A DNA stretch of 64,000 nt from Spisula solida (GCA_947247005.1 OX365948.1:34910601-34974600), one strand, 5' to 3'. Positions 10,140 to 23,293 are shown, counted from the first letter of the stretch. The notes: generated by a model from the letters alone, not told the origin. Numbers and translations: made by a program.

Positions 10140-13100
10140 ATGGTTGGACGTAACACTATACAGTTATCATAGCTTTCTAACAATGCTCTTTTTCTTTCCA
10201 TAAGCATTAGTGAATAAGGAAAGTGTGGAAAAGAAGAAGTATCGATATAATTGTTCTTCTATGTCGTGTTCTGCAGATTAAACAGTTACTGTGATCTCAA
10301 ACGTCTCATTCATTAACCATAACATCACCTCATGCAATATCATTTAATACATGTTTCCGTGAGGCGCACACATGCATAGAAAATTAGACGAACATGTACA
10401 CGCGCGATACGTATTTAAGCCGGAAATAAAGCTATCTCACCACACAGAAATGGTCACCCAGTTAAGTACTGTACTTGAAAATAAACATTTACCTTCAAAA
10501 ATTCAATTCTCACGTAAATTTAGATGAATTAATCCAGTCTGCACGTACAAAAAACCCAATTAACTAAACACTTTGATAAAACAGTATAATGATAATGGTG
10601 TATGTTGATAGTTGATTGTGATTGTCATGTAAATGTTTGACGTTATAGCATTGCCCGGGGGCATGTTATATACCTCACTCCATCATTAAACGCGATAACA
10701 GTAATACTGTCAAACTACTGATTTAAATATTCGCACCAGTAACATATACTCTTAGTCTGTTTTTCTATTAATGTACGTGCAGAAAGGTATGATAGTCACA
10801 GTCGCTCAGGGCAACACAATAGTCATCGCATACCAGTATTTTTTTTATTAATGTCTTAGATAAGACATACATACTTTGAAATCGCATATATAAGGACATG
10901 GGTGCATTTCCTGTTGGTTTCACAGCCTCTATATTATCTAATCTTACACAAAATCGGACAATGCGACGCGCAAATAGGGCTCTGGCCCCTTATTCATACT
11001 ACTCAAAGTTTGATAAGGATCAAGAAATCGATATTCGTTAATTAACAAAACCAATTAATTAAGTAAACGCTATCATCTAATCTGCTGCTTAATACGGTAT
11101 TGCATTTGCTATATATATACATTGTCATACTGTCGTCTTTTTCCAGGCAACTGATAAGCCCTTATGGCAGGGGAACCTTTGAGTGGCAAAATTACATAGA
11201 AATTCTTGTCACTTTTCTATTCCCTAATTGTGCAATTTTCAAAATGCTAAAAATGGATCGCATTCGGTTGTCACAGAACAAACATTTGAGTGAAGTCGGG
11301 CTTTTCAGCATGTAAACACCCTACTTTGAAGCAATCTTTTCGTGAACGATGTTGCATGTGTAACATTATTCTGAAATTTTTATCAGTCCATCTTATTCAA
11401 TTTGCAAAATATTCACAAAGAAAATGTGTTGACCCTTATCTAAATAGTACATTGTATATATATTACAGATTGGACTATGAAACGCCGGTGGTGTCCTGTA
11501 CTACAAGTCCTATGAAAGTCACATTCAATTACGCATTTCATTAGATCATTATTTTAACTTCATGAATGCACGATTTAAACTTCACGAATTCACAATTTCA
11601 ATTTCGCAGAATCACGACTTCATAATGGAGTATTCAATGTGCGTTGGTCATTCGGTAGTCATGGCGTTCCATAGTTGACGTGAATTACATTATCACTTAG
11701 TGAGATATATTAACAATGTGACAATGTGTCTTTTAGACGCTTGATGCATATTTTTATTAAAATGTTTAAAACTCAAAATCATTGAAAATGTACCTTCCCA
11801 ATATAAGCGTTATAAGTAATACTCACCGACGTATACATATTGTGTTACTCGAATGTCCATTCATTATTTCTGTAGAAACACTCAACAACACTTAATGACT
11901 TCCGTGTTACCAGTGTATAAGTCAGAGTGGTGAAATTAATGATGTGCAGTTCTATGATAGATAACGTTGGGTCACATGACGTCACTGTTCAGACTAGTAA
12001 GTGAAGATAAAAGTGCATTCCTTTGTACTTCAGGTCTTGTGGTAATGTTCCCTAGTGACCTATTACTGCATCTTGTTAGACGTGTCTGCACTGCACACGA
12101 CTGTCAGTCTAGCCGTCTAATGTCTCTGTGACCGCATCAAGAAATATCGCTTTAGATCAAAAGGCCTGTAGACATGCATGACGTATGGGGGCAAGATGTC
12201 AAAGCTTGAACATTATGTTCCAAAAGCGTAGTACTCCCTACTACCGTCCTTGTGAAACCATGTATCATTTACGAGTTAAACAAATCATTTGGCTTGGTCG
12301 TATAGTGTGGCAGGGAGGTACCTGGCTAGTACAGAGCCGATGGGTACGCGTCATATATATGTAACACCGGATGCCCTTGTTGTCAAGGCTTTTATGACAA
12401 CTGACCGTCGGGCGTAACTAAAGTCCCGTTCAGGTACATGTATATCCACACACAAAAACACCTGGTTTATGGTAATTAGTAAATAATCGTAAGTAATACC
12501 TAAAGATCACATTTTGTGGACAAGATGCGAAACTGATCTCCTCATGTACTTATCTAGTGGTTTCTCTGTCTCCCTCAATTTATAGAAATATATTGTTTAC
12601 AGTACTGGTCAGTAACAGTTACTATTGACCAGGAATGAGAATAAAACAAATTGAACGAATTGATCACCTAAAGTATTCCAAATATTGACCCACGTCTATC
12701 AAAATATTTATTATACACGAAGTAATTGGATTAACAACGTACATGTAGAAAAGCAAAAACCTTATTATACTTTATAGTAGATTTATTATCTAGATTTCTA
12801 TACAGTATAGGAATTTTGGTCTTTTTGAATAATGCCTACATTTATAAACATGTATTTTTTTATAAACAACATTTTATATTTTATATTTAAATATGTACAG
12901 AAAATCAGCTTATGTGAACTTAACTACATGTACAATTTAAATCGATTTTACCATGAGTCATGGACCTGTATAATATTATCTTTAACGTCTGCTTATTTCA
13001 AATGTCCATCCTTAAATGTTAATACGAACTGTTAAATTCGTATGTTAATACGAACTGAATTTAAGGTAGTATAAGCGCCGATAACTCCGCCTGCTTATCT

Positions 13101-13560
13101 GCATGGTTGTGAGTGAAATGCTATAAACATTTACTTACCTGTTTAATGATTCAATCCACGTGTATTAATCCACACGTCAAAGAACACTGATGCTGTTTGT
13201 ATGAATTATTACAAAATATACCACATTGTAACATACGTCATGACCGGTGTTACTATAACAATCTATCGATCAAATCTTTCTCAGTGAAACATGTACATAT
13301 AAGGCAAGTCTTTCCAAATCCAATATCAGACCCAGCCATACATAGTTCATTGCTATGTTGAAACAGCGCGATTCATTCGTTTATCCGTACATGATCATTT
13401 GAAATCATATTTAATATATTTTATATACCAGCGAATAATTCTAGACAATCAATTATAGATAAACCACAATCGTTCGGGCGTAACTGTACTTTTAATAATG
13501 AAATAATCCAGGTAAGAGGGGTGTATTCGGAAAAGAAATATATTATTTGAAATTGTAGCT
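10140..13560. other. No recognisable gene
   Basis: AT-rich DNA with short chance ORFs only, none with a recognisable domain. It may contain the promoter or 5'UTR exons of the copper transporter, but nothing decides this. Confidence 0.5.
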
Positions 13561-13566
13561 TACATC

Positions 13567-13650
13567 GTCCTTCGTGGCGCAGTAGACTAAGCTACTGCTT
13601 ATGAAACTAAATAGTTTTTTGTCGGGGTTCGAATCCCACCCATTTTGAAT
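13567..13650 (+). mobile_element. tRNA-derived SINE head
   Basis: A-box-like TGGCGCAGTAGACTAAG and B-box GGTTCGAATCC are 48 bp apart, followed by AT-rich sequence. Acceptor ends do not pair, so it is not a functional tRNA. Confidence 0.6.
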
Positions 13651-13654
13651 ATTT

Positions 13655-15220
13655 TTTAAATTTTGCTAAATAAAACATTCGCGTGCATGTCTATTTTATA
13701 TATATTTCTATTTCCTTTGTACATTTTTTCTGTATTTTAATCCTTGAAAAACTCCCACGTCAAGACTGTTGAACAGAGATATCTGTCAACGGTCACCCGA
13801 ACTGTGCTCCCTGTATTACCTGAGTAAACGCTTATTAATGTTGAAGTTTCTAAAGAATAGTCTTAGAGTGGTGATTCCAATTCTAATTCCAGCGAAACCA
13901 ATGATGAACATATTTTGTAATTCAACCCGATTGTCATCTGAGCAATAAATACAATATCCAGGGCAGGCCAAAATCGTAAAATAAACGAAACAAAGCAACT
14001 TTGTATTTAACGTTAAACATAATTTTATTATTCATTATGAAAAAACACTCATGTATAAGATAATAAAATTATTGAAAAAGAGTTTAGCAGCGGACTCGAA
14101 CCGTTGAAATGTTAAACAAATACTAAATCAGTTTTCATTGTTTTAATCAAATCATAACATCAATCATATAACCAACAAAGTCATATATTCATTTTCATGT
14201 TATCACAAAATGTAGTTTGGCTATTTTGACCTGAACCTGACCTTTATGCAAGACTATATTACAAGGTTCTTGCTTTGAATACATGAATATCAATTTCCGC
14301 AAGCAAGTCGTGCGATATCGGTATTTCAAATTTGTGTTTCTATTACATCTCGAGCTACTTCGTGATACTCCCCGATTATGAAATATATTGTGATAATATA
14401 TTGACTGTTAAATTATGCTAGTCAATTCATCATCCTGATTTTTTAAAATAATGAGTAAAATACTTAAAAATGGATTTAATCACATCGGCAATTTATATCT
14501 GAATATGAATTTGTGCTTTTATCAGACTTGTTATAATATATAGACTGTAGACTGTGGCTTGATTTATAATGCGTTATATGCCCGTGGAATTTCCGGTGAC
14601 ACCCGCAATAAAAGTTACAGGGGTTTGTTTACGAATACATGTATTGTCTTATTATAGCAATAAGGCTGTATCTACAAATGAAAAAAGAAGGCAGATAGAA
14701 ACTTTATATAAACGCATCTTGAATGATACTTACTGTTTTATTTTTACATTGTGGTTATAGGTATCAGCACGCATGTAATTTAATTAACATGCGTGGTATC
14801 AGCGATGCGACCATACATGTATGATAAAACATATTTATGATACTTATTATACGAATATGAAAATTTACTTTGCATGAAGCATAAAACAATGCTTATAACA
14901 AATAACAATGATGGAAAACATAAATTTTCAGGAGAAAAAAACCTAATATATAATAATATATAGAATGTTCGAATCCCAACTGGCTTCGTAATCTGTCTGG
15001 TCAGAGCAGACGCGCTTTATTTCTCTAGCCGCGCTATAGTTAAGTGATTATCATTAAAGATACGTATATTATTAGCAATACATAAGCAAGTACATGTATA
15101 GATTTGTACATGTGCTAAGCACATGTCCTGAATTCATTTTAGATCGCAAATTACTTTTTAATATATAGATAATGTCAATGTGTCTTAATTAGTTGTATAT
15201 TCTCTTCTTATTTCTCACCA
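13655..15220. other. No recognisable gene
   Basis: AT-rich sequence with no supported coding region. The only structure noted is the CACGCATG...CATGCGTG palindrome at 14768-14795. Confidence 0.5.
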
Positions 15221-15222
15221 AA

Positions 15223-15378
15223 AACACCACCGTTAATCAAACTACATATGATCTGATCAAATGTAGATACGATTTCTTACACTCATTTTCTAATTAGTGC
15301 AATAGTACCATATTTACAAAATTCAGTTTTTTACTAGTGTTTTACTGCAGCTTTTATGGATAGATTAACGGTGGTGTT
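15223..15378. mobile_element. 156-bp foldback MITE
   Basis: Perfect 16-bp terminal arms AACACCACCGTTAATC and its complement, extendable by CCAAA/TTTGG with one mismatch. No coding capacity. Confidence 0.7.
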
Positions 15379-15379
15379 T

Positions 15380-16860
15380 TGGATTTAAACTATGTGATTA
15401 AGTTAAACTGTGATAATATGTAAGATAATTATGTACCACTGTCTCTTGTAATTCTTTATAGAATGGCAATGTATATATAACTATATGGATTTTTATGATG
15501 TTTTATGATAATTGTATATGTACATTGATGAGACATAAATAAAGAATAATATGTATACTGTAAATGAACCATAAAGCTATAATGCACATGTATTTAATCT
15601 GCCTAAGTGTAAAACATACATTTCAACATCTGAATTCATGCCTCTAAAAGTATACGGATTTTTTCTCACCTTTTTTGACGTTTAATTTTCATATTACAAT
15701 TCGTATATATTCAATTAGGTGGTACAACGTGTCAATTAACCAGTTTATTTAACAAGTGTCATAGGAATTACATGATTCTTCATTTTTATGTCTCACCTGC
15801 TCGATTATTATAATTTTAAATTATGCGTGAGCTTATGACATTTCACTTTTAATTATTTTAATGCATGTATTACTTTCCAAATCGGCAATAAAGTCAAAGT
15901 TTCAAATCTCTAAAATCATAATAAAGTATGTATACAGGAAATATAGCAGTTATAGAAATATAGCAGTTATAACCCTTCACGCGAATGTACCACTTTTATT
16001 ACCCCACATGCTGTGACAATCGCAGCGGGGCGCGTCATAAAACAATTAACAATGTGCAAATTAAATATGTGTATTACTTTTTTACTAAAAAAAATTGATA
16101 CCTGTTTTAAAAAACCGTAAAAAGGGGGCAGATCTAATTATCACATTTCTTATATCAAAACACCAATCTGACGGGAAGAAATTAAACTATTAATCAAGTT
16201 TGCACAAAATATATTCCCCGAGAAACAAAAGAACTACGGACAAGAAAGTAACCAAGTTTGATATCAAATCCGTTCATTTCCTTCTTTGTTCAATGTGAGT
16301 GATAGTCATGTTAAAAACCTTTAAAAAGGGGGTTGATCCCATAAAGATACAACTATGAAATTTAGTGCATTATATTGTAGACATATCAAACTACAAAATA
16401 TGTTTGCACATAAGAAATATCTCAAATAGTTATTATCATATGGACAATTTTACGTGGAGTCCCCATGCCTTCCAATGGTAAAAAAATTGTCACATGTGCG
16501 AATACAAATGGGACAAATAGTTGGATATGCCACAGCCCATATAAAAAGAATGTTCTGAGTACAGACTAGTTCAGAGTATAGATCATCTTAACCACTAGGC
16601 CACGCTGTCAACTTGAAAGATAACGTGAATTTATAAGATATATTCATAATATATTGGAAAAATAACGGTAAATATCGTTTCAACCTTAGCAAATGAACTC
16701 GCCCAAAGGTCATATTTCGAAGGTCGTTGTACATCTATACCATACATTTGTAAATATAAACATACGTAACAAGCTAACAAGTTTACAAGTTTATTACGTA
16801 GACCAAAATAAAAAACATATACATGTTCAAAAAATAATTTCACATAATATTAAGTTGTGT
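15380..16860. other. No recognisable gene
   Basis: AT-rich, nothing supported. Short ORFs on both strands overlap each other and show no family pattern. Confidence 0.5.
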
Positions 16861-17400
16861 CCAGGGGCGGAAACAGGATTTGATGTTGGGGGGCGTACAT
16901 ACATGTATCAATCTCCCCCTCCACCTATAAAACATGTGTGAGGGAAGCGAGCTAGAATAAATTCATACATGAACACTTGAGAAGCATGTCACACATTATT
17001 CTTCATCTCATAATGATCCATTGATAAAGTGATTGTGCGAGCGAAGCGTGCCAGATAAATACATTGTTTATGTGTGCAGCATGTCCCATATACTGATTCC
17101 ACAATTGAAAATATTAACTGATACGAGTGATTGTGCTAGCGAAGCGAGCAAGAAATAAATGATTTGTCTATTTCAGTAGCATGTCCCACATCCTAATTAC
17201 ATGGTTATTTCACTTATATTTATAAATGTTGTGAGTGCTGGAAAAAATCAGTGTTTATCTGAGCATCGAACCAAACAAACGTTTAGTTTAATTTATAAAT
17301 TTAATTGAATACATGTATATTTATATAGCGAGTGAAGCGAGCAAGAAAAATTATTATTTATCTGTGTAGCATAGCCCAGATTATTTTAAGGGGAAACGTG
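16861..17400 (+). repeat. Degenerate tandem repeat with GAGCGAAGCGAGC motif
   Basis: About four diverged units, each with a GCGAGCGAAGCGAGCAAG-like core, an AAATAA tract and TGTGTAGCATGTCCCACAT. The left edge AGGGGCGGAAACAGGATTT resembles the end of a dispersed element. Confidence 0.55.
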
Positions 17401-17869
17401 AAATATTTGGAATCCAGCAACTAGGGTGGCTTTCTTCCTCGGACCTTATTTGAAAACAAAAAATAAAATTACTGTAAGCCATAAAAGTACAAGCACTTAT
17501 TTCCAATGGGGTCCTGTGTTTTTGCTGAAGGGACAGCAAGTAGAAGAGAGAGGGGTGTGATACAAATAATCCGGGTGGGATACCCTAGCTCTTTCCGACA
17601 TATCCAGTGTATAGCGCTGATATACGCGGCACTCAGAAATTGTTTTAATGGGGGATACGACCAGCCATTATTTCTCAGAATGTGGTACGACCGGCTATTA
17701 TGCTCAGGGGGTTCAACCAGTTATGATCAGCTATTTGCCTTAGAAAGAAAGACTTAACGCTCGGCCTCTAAAACTCGTGTACGTATAACTTTATAAGATA
17801 ATTTGTTCTACATATGTCCCAGAATCCCAGGGGTCCGGAGTCCCATATACATCTGGTCAAGGGGGACCA

Positions 17870-18290
17870 GCTCCTAGGCCAATGGACATTTCTATTGGTT
17901 AAAGGGAAATAACTCCATATATATCATAACTGCTTAAAACGATGGGAAATATTTCTGTCTTCTTCATTGATTTCTATACTAGTAGGTTAAGGGGAAACAA
18001 CTCTTTGGCCAAAGGACATTTCTAAAGGTCAAAGGGAAATACTCGGCATTTGCACTTACTGCTTAAGATCAATGGGAAATAACTCTTACTTCTTCGGTGA
18101 ATTCTAATGGTCATTTCTAATGGAAACAACTCCATTTTTTCATTAATGTCTAAATTTGGCAAAGGGAAGTAACTGTATGCAGACGATGACGATATTCGTA
18201 TATGTTATTCGTACTTGTTATTTTTCTAATGGTCTAAGGGAAACAACTCCATTTTTTTCATTAATGTCTATTGGTCAAAGGACAAATTAA
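17870..18290 (+). repeat. Degenerate AAGGGAAATAACTC repeats
   Basis: Recurrent GGTCAAAGGGAAATAACTC and GGGGAAACAACTC motifs at irregular 50-70 bp spacing. Part of it (18165-18225) recurs at 22900-22970, on the far side of transposon copy A. Confidence 0.55.
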
Positions 18291-18299
18291 GACAAAAAC

Positions 18300-18419
18300 A
18301 GTGAAAACTGTATTATTTGACATTAATAAAACCACACTCTGGTGTTACATTGCAGAAAAATATAATGAAATAAAGAGGCGTATTAAGAAAAATTATACAT
18401 TATTTTAGCATTCAAGCCT
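18300..18419 (-). pseudogene. Terminal fragment of a Penelope-like element (downstream half)
   Basis: Immediately beyond copy A, the minus strand reads GLNAKIMYNFS then a stop, which fits the C-terminus of PLE GIY-YIG proteins (FP-x-GLN). It pairs with the WIHKLDTVFP segment at the other edge of the transposon. Joining the two across a TTA duplication leaves a 1-bp frame offset, so the PLE copy was probably already decayed. Confidence 0.55.
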
Positions 18420-18744
18420 TTATGCACCTATCAATATTTTGCCCGCCCGGGGGGGCGGCGGGCTGACCCAGGGGAAATTGACATTTAAATTTTTTCGATG
18501 TCTAAATCCCAACCCTAGAGACAACCATTTTGTCTAAATCCCCACCCTAGAGCCTGCTAGGTGCATCAAATGTCCCGGGGGTAACTTAGTGTTTATAGGT
18601 TTGGTATGATCATTCAGACAAACATCATGCTGTCCAAGTTTAATTATGATTGAACTATTATTTGTGGCCTCTAGAGTGTTTGTAAACACTCTAAATGTTG
18701 AGGACATACAACTCACAACGACAGACATTGACTGATCACAATAG

Positions 18745-19200
18745 CGTCATGCTCAGGTGAGCTAAAAAGTTACAACACTTGATAATATTTCTTATTTTAT
18801 TTCCAGTAACATTGTCAATTAACATAAAAAATCACTACAAAGAACATTCTTCCTCCTCCTGCGCCCAAACCTAAATACTTCCACATCAATACCTGAAATA
18901 GAGGGCAATTTATTATTTTTAAGGTCTCGAACTTGACTAAGTATCATTTAAATCGGATAAAAAATGTCGCCTCTAATATGTACACAAGCTTTTTCTAAGA
19001 TTTGACCCAGTAACTTAGTTTTTGACTCCACATGACCCAATTTCGAACATGACATATATTCATAGAGACAAACATTCGGACTAAGTTTCATAAAGAATGG
19101 GCCTAACATGTGGCCACTAATTTGTTCCACATTATATTTAAGATTTGACCTTGCGACCTAATTTCTGACACCACATGACCCAGTTTTGAACTTTGCCGAG
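18745..19200 (-). repeat. Fragment of AGCTCACCTG-type bivalve repeat inside copy A
   Basis: On the minus strand it opens TTTTTAGCTCACCTGAGC and continues with GGTCAAATCTTA and GACCCAGTTT-like lines, related to the element at 59.4-61 kb. The mirror lies at 30628-31083. Confidence 0.6.
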
Positions 19201-19227
19201 ATTTCAGATATATATTGTGTATTTTAT

Positions 19228-19255
19228 CACGCATGTTAATTAACATGCGTGATTT
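19228..19255. repeat. 28-bp perfect palindrome
   Basis: ATCACGCATGTTAA followed by its complement. A near copy occurs at 14768-14795 outside the transposon, and the mirror is at 30573-30600. Confidence 0.8.
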
Positions 19256-20824
19256 TATGTTACACAAATTAAAACTAGCGTGACAAACTGTAACAAAACA
19301 TGCCCAACTGAGCTATATGGTAATATAGATTGTGAAATAAAAGTCAACAAGAGCCATGTTCACATGGCCATCCCCGCCGTATGTGTTTGCTCGTAACAGG
19401 ACTATAGATAGAATTATGGATCTTGATCAATGCACAACTCCTAGTTTTCATCTATAAATATTTTAAGTTTGATGTCAATCCCGTGTATAGTTTTGCAGTT
19501 ACACTCTGGACAAAAAAGAGGGGTAAAAATATGAAGGAAATTGAATAAAGGGAGATAATTCTAAAATGAAACCAGACATAGTTATTGTTCTTGGTCACTG
19601 CATTTCTCCTAGATATCATATGCTTATATTTTAAGTTTCAAGTCAATCACTTGAATAATTTTGGACTTATGCTCTCCTAGTTGCCACCTATTCATATTTG
19701 ATCATCTAAAGGGATATTTTAGGTAAAAATAAAGTCTTCGTCACTTGAAATGCATTGATAAATAGCTCGTATTTTATGGAAAGATGTAACTTAGAAACAA
19801 CACGAATATCTAAAGCACTTTTGGAAATTTCCTAAAGCGTTTGTTCTCAAAAGGGGAGGGGCATTTATTAGGGGAGGGGCGTTCATTTAGGGAATATATG
19901 GTATATATGTAGTTAAGCAATGAAGGTGATTATATATATCCCAAATTGATCCTAGGATGTTTTATGATAATCATGAAACATCCAGGGATCAATTTGGGCT
20001 AGCATGATAACTAGCGAAAATGCATGTTTTAAAAATTCTAGTTGAAATTCTGCCTTTAATATAGCTTAAATGAACTCTAATGGAGAAAAGTAAAAGACTG
20101 CAATTAGATGGTAAATAGTAAGAGTGCAAATTTTTACTACATTTTGCTAGTCAATTTGTCTGAAATGATTTTAACTAACGAAGTGCGTTAAGACCGGTCA
20201 TTGTAAGCTGCTTATTACACTTTGAGAAATGTTTTCTACCACATTGAACACATGTTACCTCTGTGAATCCTATAGGTATAATAACTTATAATTGCTAAAA
20301 TATGCAAATTCTGGAAAACAGGTACAACTGAGTAATAATTATTAAGTTTCAGGTATCATTTCGGTATGACCGAGTTCATTTCGGTGTGACAGATAATATT
20401 GACAGATCTACTGTAAAGTTGAAACAAAGAATATGTTGTTGCATAATTAAACCATCACCACTCAGTGCATGCTATAAATACACTATAATAACTACAAGCA
20501 TGAAACAAATTAGAAATTTGGTGGTACATGTATACAATTTCAATCTGTGGGTTAGTTCACAATTAATTACCTTTTTTGAAATATGTCAACTGTTGCATAA
20601 AATCTGAATTTTTTTTTTATTTTATCTAGGTCTATTTGGATATTTAAAACACATTTAATACTTAAATATCATATTTTAACAGTTAAGGCTCTCCTGCAGC
20701 GAAATTTTTCGGGGAGCATAAAAATGCATGGATAAATAATTTTGGGGAAAAACATGCTATTTTGGAGGGGGAATGGGGCTTTATATCGGCACCAAAAACA
20801 GCCCTGGTACATGTGGGTGACACT

Positions 20825-21130
20825 GTACCTCCTCGATAGCCTAGTGGTAGAGTGTCTGCTTTGAGTGCGGGAGGTCCCGGGTTCGCTCTCAGACCGCATC
20901 ATACCAAGGACAAAATAAAAATGGTTCCAGCATTAAATTCCGGCCTTACTAGATGCTCGTCATAGGGAAATCTGGCTCAAACCCTGTGGCGATAGGTATC
21001 ATCAGGAATGAGTTGTCAAGAGTGATTAATCTAAGTTGTAGGAACTTGTTTCATAATCAACCTAAAACATATTAGTGGGTGGGGTTGTGTTTTTTATGTA
21101 TCCTGTGGTAACCACACTGCGCCACCCTAA
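20825..21130 (+). mobile_element. tRNA-derived SINE (copy A)
   Basis: A-box TAGCCTAGTGGTAGAGTG and B-box GGGTTCGCTCTC lie within about 60 bp, followed by a shared SINE body (CTAGATGCTCGTCATAGGGAA). The mirror is in copy B. The minus-strand open frame over it is a shadow. Confidence 0.7.
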
Positions 21131-21169
21131 GCTTTGAATTCAAGCAGATCTTCAATTAAGAAATAATAA

Positions 21170-21420
21170 ATATGTTTTGTGTTTAATCATATGATAAAAT
21201 GTGGTCATGAGCTCGATCTTGAATTAATCAAATCACGAGTGCGTAGCACGAGGATTTAATGTGCACATCCAAGCAAGCAGCATATTTTATCATAGAATAA
21301 GATATAACAGCGTTATAAACACAGCTACATATTTATTATGAATATTGATTCTAATATATATATAGCCAATGTTCTGCATTTTATAGCCCATCAAATATGG
21401 TTGTCTTCGACCTACATTCT
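21170..21420 (+). repeat. Nested-hairpin dispersed element (copy A)
   Basis: Outer arms of the ATGATAAAATGTGG/CATATTTTATCAT type enclose an inner palindrome around CACGAGTGCGTAGCACGAGG. It is followed by GATTCTAATATA and ATAGCCAATGTTCTGCATTT, which recurs at 50341 and in part at 56680. Confidence 0.65.
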
Positions 21421-21565
21421 TTCCTCAGAACTTAACGTTATTTGGCTTTGTAGATGATGTCAAAACGTGACGTCATCAATGATCAATCAACTGTACTTTA
21501 ACGATAATAATCAAGCGCACCTTGGATTCGTAATATGCATATACGTTATAGAAAAAGCTGCTATC

Positions 21566-21790
21566 CAGCTCGATAGCCTAGTCACTAGTGGTAGAGCCGT
21601 CCGCTTCAAGTGCGAGAGGTCCCGGGTTCGATCCCGGACCGCGACATACCCAAGTCGTTAAAAATGGTATATCTCCCTGCTTGACGCTCCGACAGCATAG
21701 TTAGTTCCAAGAAACTGCTGGTTGGCACGGTGTCAGCACATTAAATGTGACGGGGTAGTCTCCATATGACTGAAATACTGTTGACCAGTG
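21566..21790 (+). mobile_element. tRNA-derived SINE (copy A)
   Basis: A-box-like CTAGTGGTAGAGCCG, B-box GGGTTCGATCCC, a conserved middle (ACGGTGTCAGCACATTAAAT), and a 3' part ending near CAGTGGGACTTAAAA. The mirror is at 28038-28262. Confidence 0.75.
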
Positions 21791-21818
21791 GGACTTAAAA
21801 ACAATATTTAAAAAAAAT

Positions 21819-21967
21819 GCTTACCATTCACATATTACAGCGTACACACTCGATAATTCACATATTTCAAGAGTTTTTTTTTGTCACGCAATGGTCTTAC
21901 GGAGATATGAAACCTCTTAAATATGTGAATTATCGAGTGTGTACGCTGTAATATGTGAATGGTAAGC
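21819..21967. mobile_element. Foldback MITE nested in copy A
   Basis: Arms of about 50 bp (TGCTTACCATTCACATATTA onward) are near-perfect inverted repeats around a centre with a 9-T run. The same run length occurs in copy B. Confidence 0.8.
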
Positions 21968-22656
21968 ATTGCATATGTTTGATTTCCATCTCCGGTGGCT
22001 GTCTGAGCCGGAGTTTCTAGTTGTCACCTTGTTGCAAAGGAGTTCCTTGTATTAGCGGTGGGTGGGATACGATCCGTTTCACTCCTGTCTATTTTCTCCA
22101 TTGGTGATTGTCAGTATAAACGGGGCCTGGATAGTGTTTTGGGTCATATATATTAAAATATTAGGTTCCTTTGGTATATGCGACTTGCTCTGAAAGAAAA
22201 CGTGTCTGAATCGCGGAAACATATGACACACATGAAAACTGCTAGAATCAATGCATACTATATAATATGGGTGAAAATAAATGGAGATTACTATCACTGT
22301 ATACCTTTAAATATTGTCCCCAATTCTGGGGCGATCTTGTCGCCCCAGCTGACGATCTTATCGACCGAAAATTCTTGGAAAGACATGCCGTCTGCTCAAC
22401 ATCCGGGCAATTGAAAAAAACACGAATTTATTCATATTCAAAAATATTATCACCGTCGTCTTTCGCGGTTACTCCCCTTTTTATTTTGCGGTGTCAAAAT
22501 TTCCCAGTCCCGGGATGTAAAAACCGGCCAAAGTCTATTACCCGGGACCGGAGTCAATAAGTTTGTCAAATTCACGCCTGTTGGGAATGGTCTTCTGTCT
22601 AAAGTCCCGTGTATGCCCGCCGCCCCCCCGGGCGGGCATAATATTGATAGGTGCAT

Positions 22657-22890
22657 TAGGAAAAACTGTGTCAAGTTTATGAATCCAGTATGTTTCTTTA
22701 AGGAGCCTCTTCATATCTTCATGGACAATATCAATAGGCATAAAACTAAAGTCGTTTAGATTATGGCCGTCTTGGATGAAGTGAGTAGCTACATGACTAG
22801 AGAATGCAGGATTAGTAAAGCTAGTAATGTCAAAACGATGGTTGTTCATACGCCTAGAAACTTGTTGGCTAGTTTGACGATATTCGTATA
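22657..22890 (-). pseudogene. Penelope-like GIY-YIG endonuclease fragment, truncated by copy A
   Basis: The minus strand reads YRQTSQQVSRRMNNHR, then SSHVATHFIQDGHNLNDF, then KETYWIHKLDTVFP. This matches the C-terminal nuclease of Penelope-like elements: the catalytic Arg region (SRRMNNHR), the HF..GH segment and the Glu of ETYWI are visible. The reading runs into the transposon terminus right after FP and has no GIY start upstream, so it is a remnant. PLEs transpose by target-primed reverse transcription using this nuclease. No reverse-transcriptase domain is recognisable in the window. Confidence 0.75.
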
Positions 22891-23293
22891 TGTATATGTT
22901 ATATGGTCAAAGGGAAGTAACTGTAAGCAGACGATAACGATATAAGTTTATTTTATTCGTACTTGTTAGGTTTCAGGTTATTCTTAGAGTTTTTCTGTTG
23001 TTGGGGTGACACCGTGGCGTGTGTATCTGGTTCTACCATTGTATATATCTTTTTTATCTTTGTAATGTAGAGATTAAACATGCTTTGGACCGATTTGTTA
23101 GAATTCTTAGATATCATATGAGTGTTATCATTCGGATAAGTACATTTTCGGATGGTATTAGCTTGATCTATTCTGTTCATAGCTTGTTAACACCTGTCCT
23201 GCTATTGAAAGATTGGTGTACTTCACAATCAGTCCATATTGGTATAATATTTCAGCAGTCTAACAATTTATACAGTGTCTTTAATGAATGATG

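Larger units (their letters stand above)
18423..22655 (+). mobile_element. 4.23-kb PIF/Harbinger-like transposon, copy A
   Basis: Terminal inverted repeats of about 41 bp start TGCACCTATCAATATT and continue through a GCCCGCCCGGGGGGGCGG block with one mismatch. TTA flanks both ends (18420-18422, 22656-22658), the 3-bp duplication expected for PIF/Harbinger. No transposase was found. The cargo is two SINEs, nested hairpins, bivalve repeat fragments and a 28-bp palindrome. It matches copy B in reverse with no length difference at any place checked. Confidence 0.75.

Noticed and set aside
13567..13650. Possible functional tRNA gene
   Set aside because: Only A- and B-boxes are present; acceptor and anticodon stems do not pair. 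Treated as SINE. The same applies to 20825, 21566, 23294, 26245 and 59812.
22953..23180. Upstream Penelope reverse-transcriptase domain
   Set aside because: The minus-strand frame is Lys/Asn-rich and shows none of the reverse-transcriptase motifs.
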